Shown here in pieces: positions 8,329 to 16,983 of a DNA stretch of 64,000 nt. The notes under the pieces were generated by a model, which was not told the origin of the DNA, ran no database searches, and saw only the letters and a program-made list of their open reading frames with translations. Position 1 is the stretch's first letter; the number at the start of each line of letters is the position of its first letter. Where the stretch lies: NCBI GenBank assembly GCA_965243625.1, contig CBDEVI010000002.1:1736001-1800000 (forward strand), given 5' to 3'. The translations under genes were made by a program, and so were the position numbers. Source of the DNA: JAJECS01 sp965243625. GTDB lineage: Bacteria; Chloroflexota; UBA11872.

Positions 8329-10215
8329 CTACCCCGCAGTGGGCGGAGGCGGCTTCGGCATGTTCCGCAGCGCCGTGTAGGCCGGACGCGGATTCAGATT
8401 GCTGTCCACGATTCCAAAGGCCCACTTCTCGTCGCTCGAATCCACGACCTGCTGGAAGTTCAAGTTCCAGACGAACATGTGCGTCACATAGGGCGCTTCC
8501 GCCCGCACCTTGGCGTAGGCGCGGACCAGGTAGTTCGCCTGATCCTGCTCGGTGTTGCAGTTCGCGTACTCGTAGCCCGGCGCCGGGTTGGGCGTCGTGG
8601 CCCAGCCAAACTCGGTGAGCCAGAGCGTCTTGTGCCGGAACGCCGGACCCGCCGCGATCATGTCGGCATAGAGCTGCTGGTAGCGGGTGAAGAAGAAGCT
8701 GTCGTGGGTCGACCAGCCGCCGTTGCACTTGGCGCGGCTCGCCGCCGGGTTATTGATCGTGTCGTCCGGCGCGTTCGGCCCGCCGTTGGGATGCACGCCC
8801 AGGAACTCGAAGTAGTTGGCGATCTCCCCGCCGTTGGCTGCCCAGAGGCGCCGCAGGTAGTCGCGGTCGTCGATCGCGGTCGGCGTATTGCCGGCCGGCG
8901 TCATCGCGCCTAGACCCACCAGGGCATTCGGGTCGCCGCGCTTGGCGCCGATGTAGCCGTGCTTCACCAACTCGAGGAATTCGAGATGGGCGGTGTTGTT
9001 GGGGTCTGCGGGTCGCAGCGAGGGCCATTCACGCTGCAAGTTGGCTTCGTTCCACAGCTCGTAGGCCTGCACCCGTCCCTTATAGCGGGAGGCCAGCTCA
9101 CGCATGAAGCGGCCGAACGTCGCAGGGTCGACGGGCGGGCCGTGTCCCGCCGGAGACCCGGGCGCCTTGAGGCACGCGGGCGCCTTCACCACGCTGAGCA
9201 GGATGTTGAGGCCGCTGCTCCGCATCGTGTTGACGAAGCGGTCCAAGTCGTCCCAGAACCATTGACTCGGCGGGCGCTCGCGACAGTCCGGCAGGTAGAC
9301 GTCAACTTCCTCCCAGGGCACCTGCTGCTTCACCCAGCCGAAGCCGGCGCCGGTGACCAGATTGGCCAGCCGCTGGTCGTCCGATCGGCGGAACTCACCC
9401 TGCATGCCGTAGCCCCGCAGGCCCTGGGGCAGCGCCATGGGCTCCGCGACATGGCCCGAGGCCAGGAGGAAGGACACCGGGCGCTTGGCGTCCTGGGGAA
9501 TGATGATGCCGTTGAGCTTCTTGATCTGATCCGGCACGTTGAGCAGGTGCGGAACGCCGACCCTGGTCCCCGGCGCCGGCACGTTGAAGATTCGCCACAC
9601 CGCCCGCTGCGCCCGCAGGACTTGCGCGCCCTGCGGGTTGCCGTTGATCTCCTGCTCCTCATAGGCAATCGGCAAGCCGTAGAGATCGATCCAGTTCGAC
9701 TTTTCGAGGAACTTGGCCTTTAGGACCGGGTTGGCGTCCAAGAGCCGCAAGTGGTTCTCGATGATCTGCGAGAAGCTCGCCCCCTCGTCCTCCGGCAGCA
9801 CCCGATGCGCCGGCACGCCGGGCAGGTTCACCCCAAACCGGTTGGCCAGCAGGTCCATGGAGTTCAAATACGCGAATTTGCTACAGCCGCCCCGGTCTTG
9901 ATAGTCCGGCCGGTACTGCAGCATCACCTTCTGCAGCGGCAAAATCTGAAAGCCGCTGAACTCGAATTGCTGGCCGATCGGGTAGCCGACGTCCTGGAGG
10001 TCAAGCGTGCGCACGCAGGAGTACCAGTCGATCCCGCCGGTGTTCACGATCGGGAAGCCGTCGGTGGGATCCGGCGTGTCGCCGCCGGTGATGGTGTAGA
10101 GGCAGCCGCCCTCGATGGGGGTGCCCTGGTGGGGATCGCAGCCGATGGCCTGGACGGACGTGACCGCTCCGGCAACCAACAGGCTGACGATGGCTATGAC
10201 GAACCACTTACGCAT
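8329..10215 (-). CDS. Secreted two-module glycoside hydrolase (clan GH-A type), copy 2
   Basis: 628 residues, a close paralogue of the protein at 6064-8034. The signal peptide, the N-terminal Cys-containing module and the C-terminal glycosidase domain align almost throughout. Both catalytic Glu residues are kept (YELWNEAN and WLTEFGWAT). The main difference is the linker: copy 1 has about 40 Pro/Thr/Ser-rich residues, while here a short AKRPVSFLLASGHVAEP segment joins the modules. The N-terminal module is common to both, so it is probably functional rather than a spacer, perhaps in binding or envelope attachment. The ribosome site GAGGAG lies seven bases before the ATG. Confidence 0.8.
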   Translation of the reverse strand: MRKWFVIAIVSLLVAGAVTSVQAIGCDPHQGTPIEGGCLYTITGGDTPDPTDGFPIVNTGGIDWYSCVRTLDLQDVGYPIGQQFEFSGFQILPLQKVMLQYRPDYQDRGGCSKFAYLNSMDLLANRFGVNLPGVPAHRVLPEDEGASFSQIIENHLRLLDANPVLKAKFLEKSNWIDLYGLPIAYEEQEINGNPQGAQVLRAQRAVWRIFNVPAPGTRVGVPHLLNVPDQIKKLNGIIIPQDAKRPVSFLLASGHVAEPMALPQGLRGYGMQGEFRRSDDQRLANLVTGAGFGWVKQQVPWEEVDVYLPDCRERPPSQWFWDDLDRFVNTMRSSGLNILLSVVKAPACLKAPGSPAGHGPPVDPATFGRFMRELASRYKGRVQAYELWNEANLQREWPSLRPADPNNTAHLEFLELVKHGYIGAKRGDPNALVGLGAMTPAGNTPTAIDDRDYLRRLWAANGGEIANYFEFLGVHPNGGPNAPDDTINNPAASRAKCNGGWSTHDSFFFTRYQQLYADMIAAGPAFRHKTLWLTEFGWATTPNPAPGYEYANCNTEQDQANYLVRAYAKVRAEAPYVTHMFVWNLNFQQVVDSSDEKWAFGIVDSNLNPRPAYTALRNMPKPPPPTAG

Positions 10216-10325
10216 GGGCGGATCTCCTCGGAGGCAGACGCTGCGACGGCGCCCGCTGGGTTTCTGCCTCCCAGAGCCCGAACGTAGTTCGCCGCCAAAC
10301 CGTAACGCTCGAATTTAGGCCCGAC
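10216..10325 (-). promoter_or_regulatory. Leader of glycosidase copy 2, duplicated upstream of copy 1
   Basis: Counterpart of 8035-8144, with the same ribosome site and upstream blocks at the same spacing. Conservation ends near 10325, which marks one boundary of the duplicated unit (about 2.2 kb). Confidence 0.5.
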
Positions 10326-10377
10326 GGCACAACCCGTCAACTATGGGAACGGCTCGCCGACGCCCGGCCCGCGTCGC

Positions 10378-10401
10378 GGCCCGGCGCGAATGCGCCGGGC
10401 C
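10378..10401. repeat. Perfect 10-bp inverted repeat between divergent genes
   Basis: GGCCCGGCGC, loop GAAT, GCGCCGGGCC. It sits between the divergently transcribed glycosidase copy 2 and the NAD synthetase glutaminase gene, about 45 bases before the latter. It could be a terminator-like or protein-binding palindrome; there is no T-run. A TAGACT hexamer just after it (10408) could be a -10 element for the plus-strand genes. Confidence 0.4.
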
Positions 10402-10444
10402 AGTGGCTAGACTGGCGCCACGCCGGTTACCGGAAGGGGCGCCT

Positions 10445-11314
10445 GTGCGGAATCTGCGGGTGGCGCTGGCGCAAATTCGCCCCCGTCTCGGCGACGTGGC
10501 GCACAATCTGGCCACCCATCTCGAATACGCCGACCGTGCCGCGAACGCCGGCTGCAACGTTGTCGTGTTCCCGGAGCAGTCCCTGACGGGATACTTCCTC
10601 AGCGACCTGGTTGCCGATGTCGCCGTCCCCCGTGACGACGCCAGTCTCGAGCCGATCCTGGACGCCAGTCGCAACATCGACATCGTCTTTGGCTTCGTCG
10701 AGCGCACCGCCGACCATCGTTTCGTCCCGGCGGCGGCGTGCGCATCTGGCGGCCGCCTGTTGCACGTCCACCAGAAGGTCTACTTGGTGACCTATGGCCT
10801 GTTCGACGAGGCGCGCGATCTGGCCCCCGGTCGACAGGTGCGAGCCTTCGACACGGCGCATGGGCGGCAGGCCATGCTGATCTGCGAGGACCTGTGGCAT
10901 CCCACCAGCGCCGCGCTGGCGGCCGCGGACGGCGCGGACGTGATCTTCGGCCTGTCCAGCAGTCCCGGCCGCGGCGTGGGCGGCGGCGCGAGCGAGCTGG
11001 GAAGCGCCGAGACCTGGCACGCGCTCAATCGGCTCTACGCGCAGATGCTCGTTTGCTACATGGTGCACGTGAACCGGGTGGGGTTCGAGGACGGGGTGAA
11101 TTTCTGGGGCGGATCGGAAGTCGTGGCGCCCGACGGCGCCTGCCTGGCGAGAGCGCCCGACTTCGAAGAGGCGCTTGTCATCGCCGACTTGCCCGATAGC
11201 CGGCTGCGGCGTCAGCGCACCCGGCTACCGCTGCGCCGGGACGAAAACCTCGAGCTGGTGAGCCGCGAGTTTGCGCGCATCGCCGCGGAGCGGCGCGATG
11301 GCATCCACGACTGA
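10445..11314 (+). CDS. Nitrilase-family glutamine amidohydrolase, subunit of split NAD synthetase
   Basis: 289 residues from the GTG at 10445, which has a GGAAGGGG ribosome site six bases upstream. The carbon-nitrogen hydrolase triad is visible: Glu in VFPEQSLTGY, Lys in HQKVYL and Cys in LICEDLWHP. In glutamine-dependent NAD synthetases this domain releases ammonia from glutamine and is normally fused to the ATP-dependent synthetase. Here it is a separate gene whose end overlaps the start of nadE by 17 bases, so the two products very likely form one complex. The match to the NAD synthetase glutaminase rests on the E-D-L-W-H-P and G-Y-F-L-S-D motifs and on the neighbour. Confidence 0.85.
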   Translation: MRNLRVALAQIRPRLGDVAHNLATHLEYADRAANAGCNVVVFPEQSLTGYFLSDLVADVAVPRDDASLEPILDASRNIDIVFGFVERTADHRFVPAAACASGGRLLHVHQKVYLVTYGLFDEARDLAPGRQVRAFDTAHGRQAMLICEDLWHPTSAALAAADGADVIFGLSSSPGRGVGGGASELGSAETWHALNRLYAQMLVCYMVHVNRVGFEDGVNFWGGSEVVAPDGACLARAPDFEEALVIADLPDSRLRRQRTRLPLRRDENLELVSREFARIAAERRDGIHD

Positions 11315-12161
11315 AGCCTCCCTCCAGCGTCGCGCCCGCCATGGACTGCGGTTGGACGCGACGCTGGCCGAGCAAATCCTGGTGCGGTTCATCGCCGATG
11401 CGATCTCGAAGTTCGGCTTCACCCGAGCCGTCGTGGCCACCTCCGGCGGCATCGACTCGGCCCTGACCTGCGCCCTGGCGGCCCGCGCGCTGGGTCCGGA
11501 CAACGTGCTGGCGCTCATGCTGCCCTACCGCACCAGCAATCCGGCCAGTCGGGGCGACGCCGAGAAGCTGGCGCAGGTGCTCGGAGTCGAAACACAGGCC
11601 ATCGACGTCAGCCAAGCGGTGGACGGGTACCTGGAGGAGCTCGACGGTCCCACAACCCCCGTGCGCCGCGGCAACGTGATGGCTCGCACGCGGATGATCG
11701 CGACCTACGACCAGTCGGAGGCCTTTGACGCGCTCGTCGTGGGCACCAGCAACAAGACCGAGCTGCTGCTCGGGTACGGCACGCTGCACGGCGACATGGC
11801 CAGCGCCGTCAATCCCATTGGCGACCTCTACAAGACCCAGGTGCGCCAACTGGCGGCGGCGCTGGACCTTCCGGCGACGATCCTCGAGAAGCCGCCGTCC
11901 GCGGACCTCTGGCAGGGCCAGTCCGACGAAGACGAGCTGGGGTTCACCTACGAGTTGGCCGATGAGGTGCTCTATCTGCTCGTCGACGAGTGGCACACGG
12001 CGGATGAGGTGGTGGCAGGCGGCTACGACGCCGGCTTGGTGGCGGATATCCGCCGACGCGTCCGGCAAACGCAGTTCAAGCGACGTCCGCCGGTGATCGC
12101 CAAGCTCTCCGACCGGACGATCGATCGAGATTTCCGCTATCCGCGCGACTGGGGACGCTAG
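11298..12161 (+). CDS. nadE: NAD+ synthase (synthetase subunit)
   Basis: 287 residues from the ATG at 11298, preceded by GGAG at suitable spacing. The ATP pyrophosphatase P-loop reads TSGGIDSALTCALAARALG, followed by the family motifs GTSNKTELLLGYGT, D-M-A-S-A-V-N-P-I-G-D-L-Y-K-T-Q and PPSADLWQGQSDE. It adenylates nicotinic acid adenine dinucleotide and amidates it to NAD+. The length is that of an ammonia-dependent NadE, but the overlapping upstream glutaminase gene suggests glutamine is the in vivo nitrogen donor. Transcribed with that gene; argS follows after a 95-base gap with its own -10-like element. Confidence 0.93.
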   Translation: MASTTEASLQRRARHGLRLDATLAEQILVRFIADAISKFGFTRAVVATSGGIDSALTCALAARALGPDNVLALMLPYRTSNPASRGDAEKLAQVLGVETQAIDVSQAVDGYLEELDGPTTPVRRGNVMARTRMIATYDQSEAFDALVVGTSNKTELLLGYGTLHGDMASAVNPIGDLYKTQVRQLAAALDLPATILEKPPSADLWQGQSDEDELGFTYELADEVLYLLVDEWHTADEVVAGGYDAGLVADIRRRVRQTQFKRRPPVIAKLSDRTIDRDFRYPRDWGR

Positions 12162-12203
12162 CGGGAGTCGGCGAACGGCGACCGCTCGCGCCCCACTCCT
12201 ACG

Positions 12204-12209
12204 TATACT
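12204..12209 (+). promoter_or_regulatory. Possible -10 element for argS
   Basis: TATACT matches the TATAAT consensus at five of six positions in an otherwise GC-rich gap, 47 bases before the argS start. The hexamer 17 bases upstream is a poor -35, so an activator or extended element may be needed. Confidence 0.4.
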
Positions 12210-12256
12210 CTCGGAGCACCGCGCCGGGCGACTACCCCACATCGCGCGATTCTCCT

Positions 12257-13918
12257 GTGTCTGAATTCGTACTGCGTGAGCGCTTGGCGGCGCTCCTGCG
12301 ACGCGCCCTCGACGCGGCGCTGGCCGATGGCGCGCTGCCGCCGATGCCGACCGCCCAGCTTGGGCTGGACCGTCGGGGCGACGAGCTGGCCGACTACGCC
12401 AGCGCGGACGCATTGCGCCTCGCGCGCGGCGCCAAGATGCCGCCGCGCGCCATCGCGGAGGCCATTGCCGCGCACGTCGAAGCCGATGCCGCCATCGCCG
12501 AGGTGACGGTCGCGGGGCCCGGATTCGTCAACATCCGCCTGGATGACGCGTGGGTGCTGGACCAGATCGAGGCGATCGTGGGCGCCGGCCCGGCCTTTGG
12601 ACCGGCGCCGGTCGCCGATCCCCAGCGCGTGCAGGTGGAGTACCTGAGCGCCAATCCCACCGGCCCGCTGACCGTCGGCGCCGGGCGCATCGGCGTGGTG
12701 GGCGACGCCATTGCCCGCATGCTGGCCGCGCGCGGGCATGACGTGACGCGCGAATATTATGTCAATGACGCCGGGCGTCAGATCGAGCTCCTTGGCCAGA
12801 CTGTCCACCATCACTACGCCGCGGCCCTCGGCGTGACCCAGCCCTTTCCCGAGGACGGCTATCGGGGCGCCTACGTCGCGGAGTGGGGCCAGACCATTGC
12901 CGCCGAGGACGGCGACCGCTGGCTCGACCTGCAACGGCGTGAGGACGTCGAGAGGTTCGAGCAGCGATCCGTCGCCATCGCGCTCACCTCGATCCAGCAC
13001 GACCTCGCCGACCTCGAACTCGACTTCGACGAGTGGTATTCCGAGCGTGAGATGCGCGCCCGGGGCGAGGTCGAGGCCGCGCTGACGACGCTGACCGATG
13101 CCGGACACGTGACGCACCGCGAGGGCGCCACCTGGTTCGTCGGCGGCGAGGGCACGGACGACCGCGAAAACGTGCTCGTGCGGTCGCGCGGCGACCCCAC
13201 CTATTTCGCCACCGACATCGCCTATCACCACGACAAGTTCCGCGCGCGGCAGTTCGACCTCGTGATCAACATCTGGGGCGCCGACCACCAGGGTCACGTC
13301 CCGCGCATGAAGGCCGCCATGGAGGCGCTCGGCATCGACTCCGCGCGGCTCGAAATCCTGGTGGCGCAAATGGTGGGGGTGCGCAGCGGAGACGGCCTGG
13401 CGCGCGCCGGCAAGCGCAGCGGGCGCTTCGTCACGCTCCGCGAGGTGCTCGACGAAGTTGGCCCCGCCGCCACGCGGTACTTCTTCCTCTCCAAAGCAAT
13501 CGACAGCCAGATGGAATTCGACCTGGAGCTGGCCAAGCGCGAGGACCCGGAGAATCCGATCTACTACATCCAGATGGCGCACGCGCGCTGCGCCGGCATC
13601 CAGCGTTCGGCGGCCGAGAATCCGTCCAACGCGGCGCCCGACCTCTCACGCTTGGGCGCAGCCGAAGCGGCCCTCGTGCGCCAACTGCTGGCCTATCCCG
13701 AGGTGACGGTGGACGCGTCAGACTCTCGGGAGCCGCATCGCATCGCGCACTACCTGCTGGAGCTCGCCCGCGCGTTTCACTCCTACTACAACGATCACCG
13801 CGTGGTGAGCGACGACGCCGAGCTGACCGCCGCCCGACTGCGCCTGGTCGCCGCCGTGCGGCAAGTCGTGGCGAACGGCTTGGACCTGCTGGGCATCGAC
13901 GCGCCGGAGCGAATGTAG
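12257..13918 (+). CDS. argS: Arginyl-tRNA synthetase with atypical class I signature
   Basis: 553 residues from a GTG. Typical ArgRS blocks are present: VEYLSANPTGPL, then REYYVNDAGRQIELL, YFATDIAYHHDKF, D-L-V-I-N-I-W-G-A-D-H-Q-G-H and a C-terminal anticodon-binding domain ending in F-H-S-Y-Y-N-D-H-R-V. The enzyme attaches arginine to tRNA-Arg and, unlike most synthetases, needs the tRNA for activation. The HIGH motif that normally follows NPTGPL reads LTVGAGR, so both His positions are lost, and the KMSKR-type loop reads ARAGKRSGRFVTL. The stop codon lies inside a dispersed GTAGGGGCGGG palindrome. Confidence 0.92.
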   Translation: MSEFVLRERLAALLRRALDAALADGALPPMPTAQLGLDRRGDELADYASADALRLARGAKMPPRAIAEAIAAHVEADAAIAEVTVAGPGFVNIRLDDAWVLDQIEAIVGAGPAFGPAPVADPQRVQVEYLSANPTGPLTVGAGRIGVVGDAIARMLAARGHDVTREYYVNDAGRQIELLGQTVHHHYAAALGVTQPFPEDGYRGAYVAEWGQTIAAEDGDRWLDLQRREDVERFEQRSVAIALTSIQHDLADLELDFDEWYSEREMRARGEVEAALTTLTDAGHVTHREGATWFVGGEGTDDRENVLVRSRGDPTYFATDIAYHHDKFRARQFDLVINIWGADHQGHVPRMKAAMEALGIDSARLEILVAQMVGVRSGDGLARAGKRSGRFVTLREVLDEVGPAATRYFFLSKAIDSQMEFDLELAKREDPENPIYYIQMAHARCAGIQRSAAENPSNAAPDLSRLGAAEAALVRQLLAYPEVTVDASDSREPHRIAHYLLELARAFHSYYNDHRVVSDDAELTAARLRLVAAVRQVVANGLDLLGIDAPERM

Positions 13919-13940
13919 GGGCGGGCTTCAAACCCGCCCG
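13915..13940. repeat. Dispersed GTAGGGGCGGG palindrome overlapping the argS stop
   Basis: GTAGGGGCGGG, loop CTTCAAA, CCCGCCCG. It is one of four related palindromes in the window (also 37746, 48124 and 63358) with a conserved outer arm and a variable core. The argS TAG stop is part of its left arm. Confidence 0.65.
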
Positions 13941-13985
13941 AACCGAATCTCTACTGGGGTCGGCGCCCCGGAACGCATCTCGGAC

Positions 13986-15074
13986 CTACGCGATCGCCTC
14001 GCAGTTGGCCGCGGGCACCGTCACCGTGCCTCCCTGCGCTCGCTGCACGCGCACGCAGACGGCCGGCGACCCGGACGGCGCGCGCGCTTCGTCCGGCGCC
14101 GGACCCACCATCACTCCTTCTTCGCCGGCATCCGGTCCGGCCACGATGCGCACCGGCAATCCATCGGCCCTCAGCTCCTCGGCCAGCGCCTCGGACGGTC
14201 CAGGGGGCAGCAGCACCTCGGACTCGCCGGGCTGCCGGCTGCCAACCACCGACACCACCTCGTCGGCGCTGGCGCGGAACAGGCGCTGCAGCGCGCGCGG
14301 CATGCGGGTGTGGCCAAAGCCCTCCGTCAGCAGCGTCGGCACCGGCGGCGTCAGCGGCGCCGACGGCGGCAACGGAAGCCCGACGATGGTTGGGGCCAGC
14401 GCCAACTCGGAGAGCGTCGCATCGTCGGCCGACGGCGCGATGACCGCGGTCACGCGGGCCTCGACGGCGCGCTGCATCCACTCGGTGCGGAGCGGGTCCG
14501 GCGTGACGAGAATCTCGCCGACTTCGGCCAGCTCCTCGGGCCGATCGCCCGACTCGATGACGCGCAGCGGCCCCACGGCCCGACCGCCCGCGCCCAGGGC
14601 CCCGGCAATGGCCACGCCCTGCCCTTCGATCACGATCGACTCGCCCGGCGTAACGCTGACGACGGTCCCGGCCAGGCGGCAATGCAGGGCCACCTCGCGC
14701 ACCTCGCGCACGAACACGGCCACCCCGGTGCGCGGACTCACGCTGGCGATCATGCCCCGGGCCGGCGCCCGCCATTCCCGCCCGATGCCCATCCGGCCCA
14801 TGGACTCGGCCAGCAACGTGTCCTCTTCAACGATTTCGGCGCGGCTCACCTTGAGCAAGCCGGGCACATCGTCCAGTTGAGCGTTCAGCAGCCGCGGCAG
14901 ATCGGCCACCGTCACCCCGGCGCGCATGCGGCCACGACCCCAGACCTGGCCCATCACCACATCGTCACCCTCATGGACGAGAATTCGACCCGAGCTCGGG
15001 AGGACGTGCCGGCGCCGAAGCGCGCCGCTCCGCACGGTCCGGCGAATGGCGCGCCGGACGCGCTCAGCCTCCAT
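13986..15074 (-). CDS. Uncharacterised partner of the MutL-like protein
   Basis: 362 residues from the ATG at 15074, which overlaps the end of the MutL-like gene by 11 bases. I recognise no catalytic domain. The N-terminal third reads RRAIRRTVRSGALRRRHVLP and then HEGDDVVMGQVWGRG, which looks like a small beta-barrel. The middle has several alternating hydrophobic beta segments (V-V-S-V-T-P-G-E-S-I-V-I-E-G-Q-G-V-A-I), then an alpha/beta stretch with a putative T-E-G-F-G-H-T-R-M-P motif, and a beta-rich C-terminus. No signal peptide or membrane segment is seen. The overlap suggests a stoichiometric complex with the upstream protein. The function is unknown. Confidence 0.75.
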   Translation of the reverse strand: MEAERVRRAIRRTVRSGALRRRHVLPSSGRILVHEGDDVVMGQVWGRGRMRAGVTVADLPRLLNAQLDDVPGLLKVSRAEIVEEDTLLAESMGRMGIGREWRAPARGMIASVSPRTGVAVFVREVREVALHCRLAGTVVSVTPGESIVIEGQGVAIAGALGAGGRAVGPLRVIESGDRPEELAEVGEILVTPDPLRTEWMQRAVEARVTAVIAPSADDATLSELALAPTIVGLPLPPSAPLTPPVPTLLTEGFGHTRMPRALQRLFRASADEVVSVVGSRQPGESEVLLPPGPSEALAEELRADGLPVRIVAGPDAGEEGVMVGPAPDEARAPSGSPAVCVRVQRAQGGTVTVPAANCEAIA

Positions 15075-16857
15075 GCGGCCTCGCCGAGGCGACCGTCGTC
15101 GCGGCAGGGGGAAAGGCGTCCATCGAGCGCAGCCACTGCTGCAGGCGCGCCTGGCGCTCGTCCGGCTCGTCCGGCCACACCAAGGGCCGCCCGCGCGCAT
15201 CGACGATGAGTCCCACCAGGCCCGCTCCCACGTTGGCCTTCAGCCGCGCCGGGCGGCCGTTGCCCAAGCCCACGTCGAAGCGCGGCTGCGGCCAGATGCG
15301 AACTTCAGCCGGCACGCGCGCGTCCCACTGAATCACGTCGAGCGCGCCCGCGCTGACCTCGCGTTCGATGCGGGCCCCTGAGCTCGGGCGCACGTCGACC
15401 AGCACGGCCGGCTCGCCGGCTTTCGCGCGACCCCGAGGCGCCACGCAGACGCCGAGTGGAACCAGGGTCGAGTCGAACGCCACGCGGGCCCCGGTCCGGG
15501 CCAGCGCGCCCTGCATGGCCAGGCTCGACGTCGGATCGAGCGCCAGCTGCGACACGCCCACGGGCTCCAGGATGTTCACCAGCAGCAGCGCGGCCTGCAC
15601 CGACCGACCGGCGCCTCGCGCCGCGCGACCGGTGAGGACGATCAGATCGAGCGCCTCGTGGTCGAGCGGACTCCGTCCGTCCTCGGAGGCGCGCAACGCC
15701 TGGCGCGACGCGGCCGTGAACACGGCATGGGACAGCTGCAGCTCGGCTGGGGTCGCCGCCACCGCCGCCGGGTGCGCCGACCGGTTCAAGGCCGTGAAGC
15801 GCAGCGCCTGAGGAATCGGCTCCTCGGGCGCCCACTGCGCCACGCGCTCGATCGGCGTCTGCAGCGCGATGTGATAGGGACGCGCAAGGTCGTGCCCTTG
15901 CCCCAGCCCCACGCTCACCCCAGACCCGGCCTGGAAGCCGACGATGGACACCTGGTCGTCGTCCAGCGACACCGCGGCCACCTCCAGGGACTGCTGCGTC
16001 GCCAGCTCCCGCACGGCCTCGCCCAATGCGGCGGCGGTCGCATGCGCTGGGGGGTCGGCAATCTCCGCCGGCACCGCGCGGCCGGCGAAGCGTCGCGCCT
16101 TCACCGTCTGTTGCACGTCATCGAGCAGCGCGTTCGGTTCGGTCATGTCGAGCGGATCGTCCACGCCGCCGCCCTGCACGGACACGGCGTGGACCGGAAA
16201 CGCCTGCCCGAGGCTGGCGAGCGCCCGGTCATCGAGTTCACCCCCATAGAGGATGGCGATCACGGGCACATAGCTGGACTCGCGGCCCGCCAGCCCCCCG
16301 ATCAGCAGATCGGCCATGTAGGCCAGGCCCTGTCCGTCGCGATCCTCCGTCAGCGCCACCACGACTACGCTGGGACGCTGCGTGGTGATGACGTCGACGG
16401 ACGCCGGACCGTCAATTCGATCGCGAAACTCGCGCGCCGCGGTGGTGGCGCGACCGATGACGACGAATTCACGCTCGGTCAGCGACGCTTCGAGCGCGTC
16501 GAGATCGCGCGTGACCAGGTTGCTCACCACGAAACAGGACGGACCCGGAGCCAACCCTCGACCCACGGCCGCGGCGATGGGCGGCGTGCGCGGCTCGCCG
16601 TGCGGTCGCGCCGACGACTCGGGAATGGCGAAATAGGCCCCGGCCAGCGACTCGGCTTCGGCCACGGCCCGCTCGAAGCTCGGCGTGAGATCGAAGTGCG
16701 GCGCGTCGAGCGTGCTGGGCGCCCCGGCCACCGTAAGCAGCCGGTACGCGCCCTCGTGGCGGGCGAAGACCGCCACCCGCGTCTCCGCGCCAAGCTCGAC
16801 CACGGAGACGCGATCGGAAGTGCTCGGCGCCGCCGCGCCGTCGCCGTTCAGCTCCAT
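15064..16857 (-). CDS. MutL-like (glutamate mutase L family) ASKHA protein
   Basis: 597 residues. The overall pattern matches the GlmL/MutL family, ASKHA-fold ATPases found near adenosylcobalamin glutamate mutases: a VVELGAETRVAVF phosphate-1-like start, GGLAGRESSYVPVIAILYGG in the middle, a DLIVLTGRAARGA segment near residue 420, and LLVNILEPVGVSQLALDP near 450. The canonical family has DxGSTxTK at the start; here Asp is replaced by Glu and the Thr/Lys are absent, so ATP hydrolysis is doubtful. No glutamate mutase subunits are in the window, so a chaperone role for that enzyme is not supported. It is the first gene of a two-gene unit. Confidence 0.6.
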   Translation of the reverse strand: MELNGDGAAAPSTSDRVSVVELGAETRVAVFARHEGAYRLLTVAGAPSTLDAPHFDLTPSFERAVAEAESLAGAYFAIPESSARPHGEPRTPPIAAAVGRGLAPGPSCFVVSNLVTRDLDALEASLTEREFVVIGRATTAAREFRDRIDGPASVDVITTQRPSVVVVALTEDRDGQGLAYMADLLIGGLAGRESSYVPVIAILYGGELDDRALASLGQAFPVHAVSVQGGGVDDPLDMTEPNALLDDVQQTVKARRFAGRAVPAEIADPPAHATAAALGEAVRELATQQSLEVAAVSLDDDQVSIVGFQAGSGVSVGLGQGHDLARPYHIALQTPIERVAQWAPEEPIPQALRFTALNRSAHPAAVAATPAELQLSHAVFTAASRQALRASEDGRSPLDHEALDLIVLTGRAARGAGRSVQAALLLVNILEPVGVSQLALDPTSSLAMQGALARTGARVAFDSTLVPLGVCVAPRGRAKAGEPAVLVDVRPSSGARIEREVSAGALDVIQWDARVPAEVRIWPQPRFDVGLGNGRPARLKANVGAGLVGLIVDARGRPLVWPDEPDERQARLQQWLRSMDAFPPAATTVASARPHGG

Positions 16858-16983
16858 GCGGCGAGCGTAGCAATTGGCCCAACGCGGCTCGTGTTCCGGT
16901 TTAGATTCCGAATCGGCCGCGCCGAGGTCCTACCATGACCGCCGGGCATCGCCGGCAATGGATCGGACGCGCCAGGCTCGACC

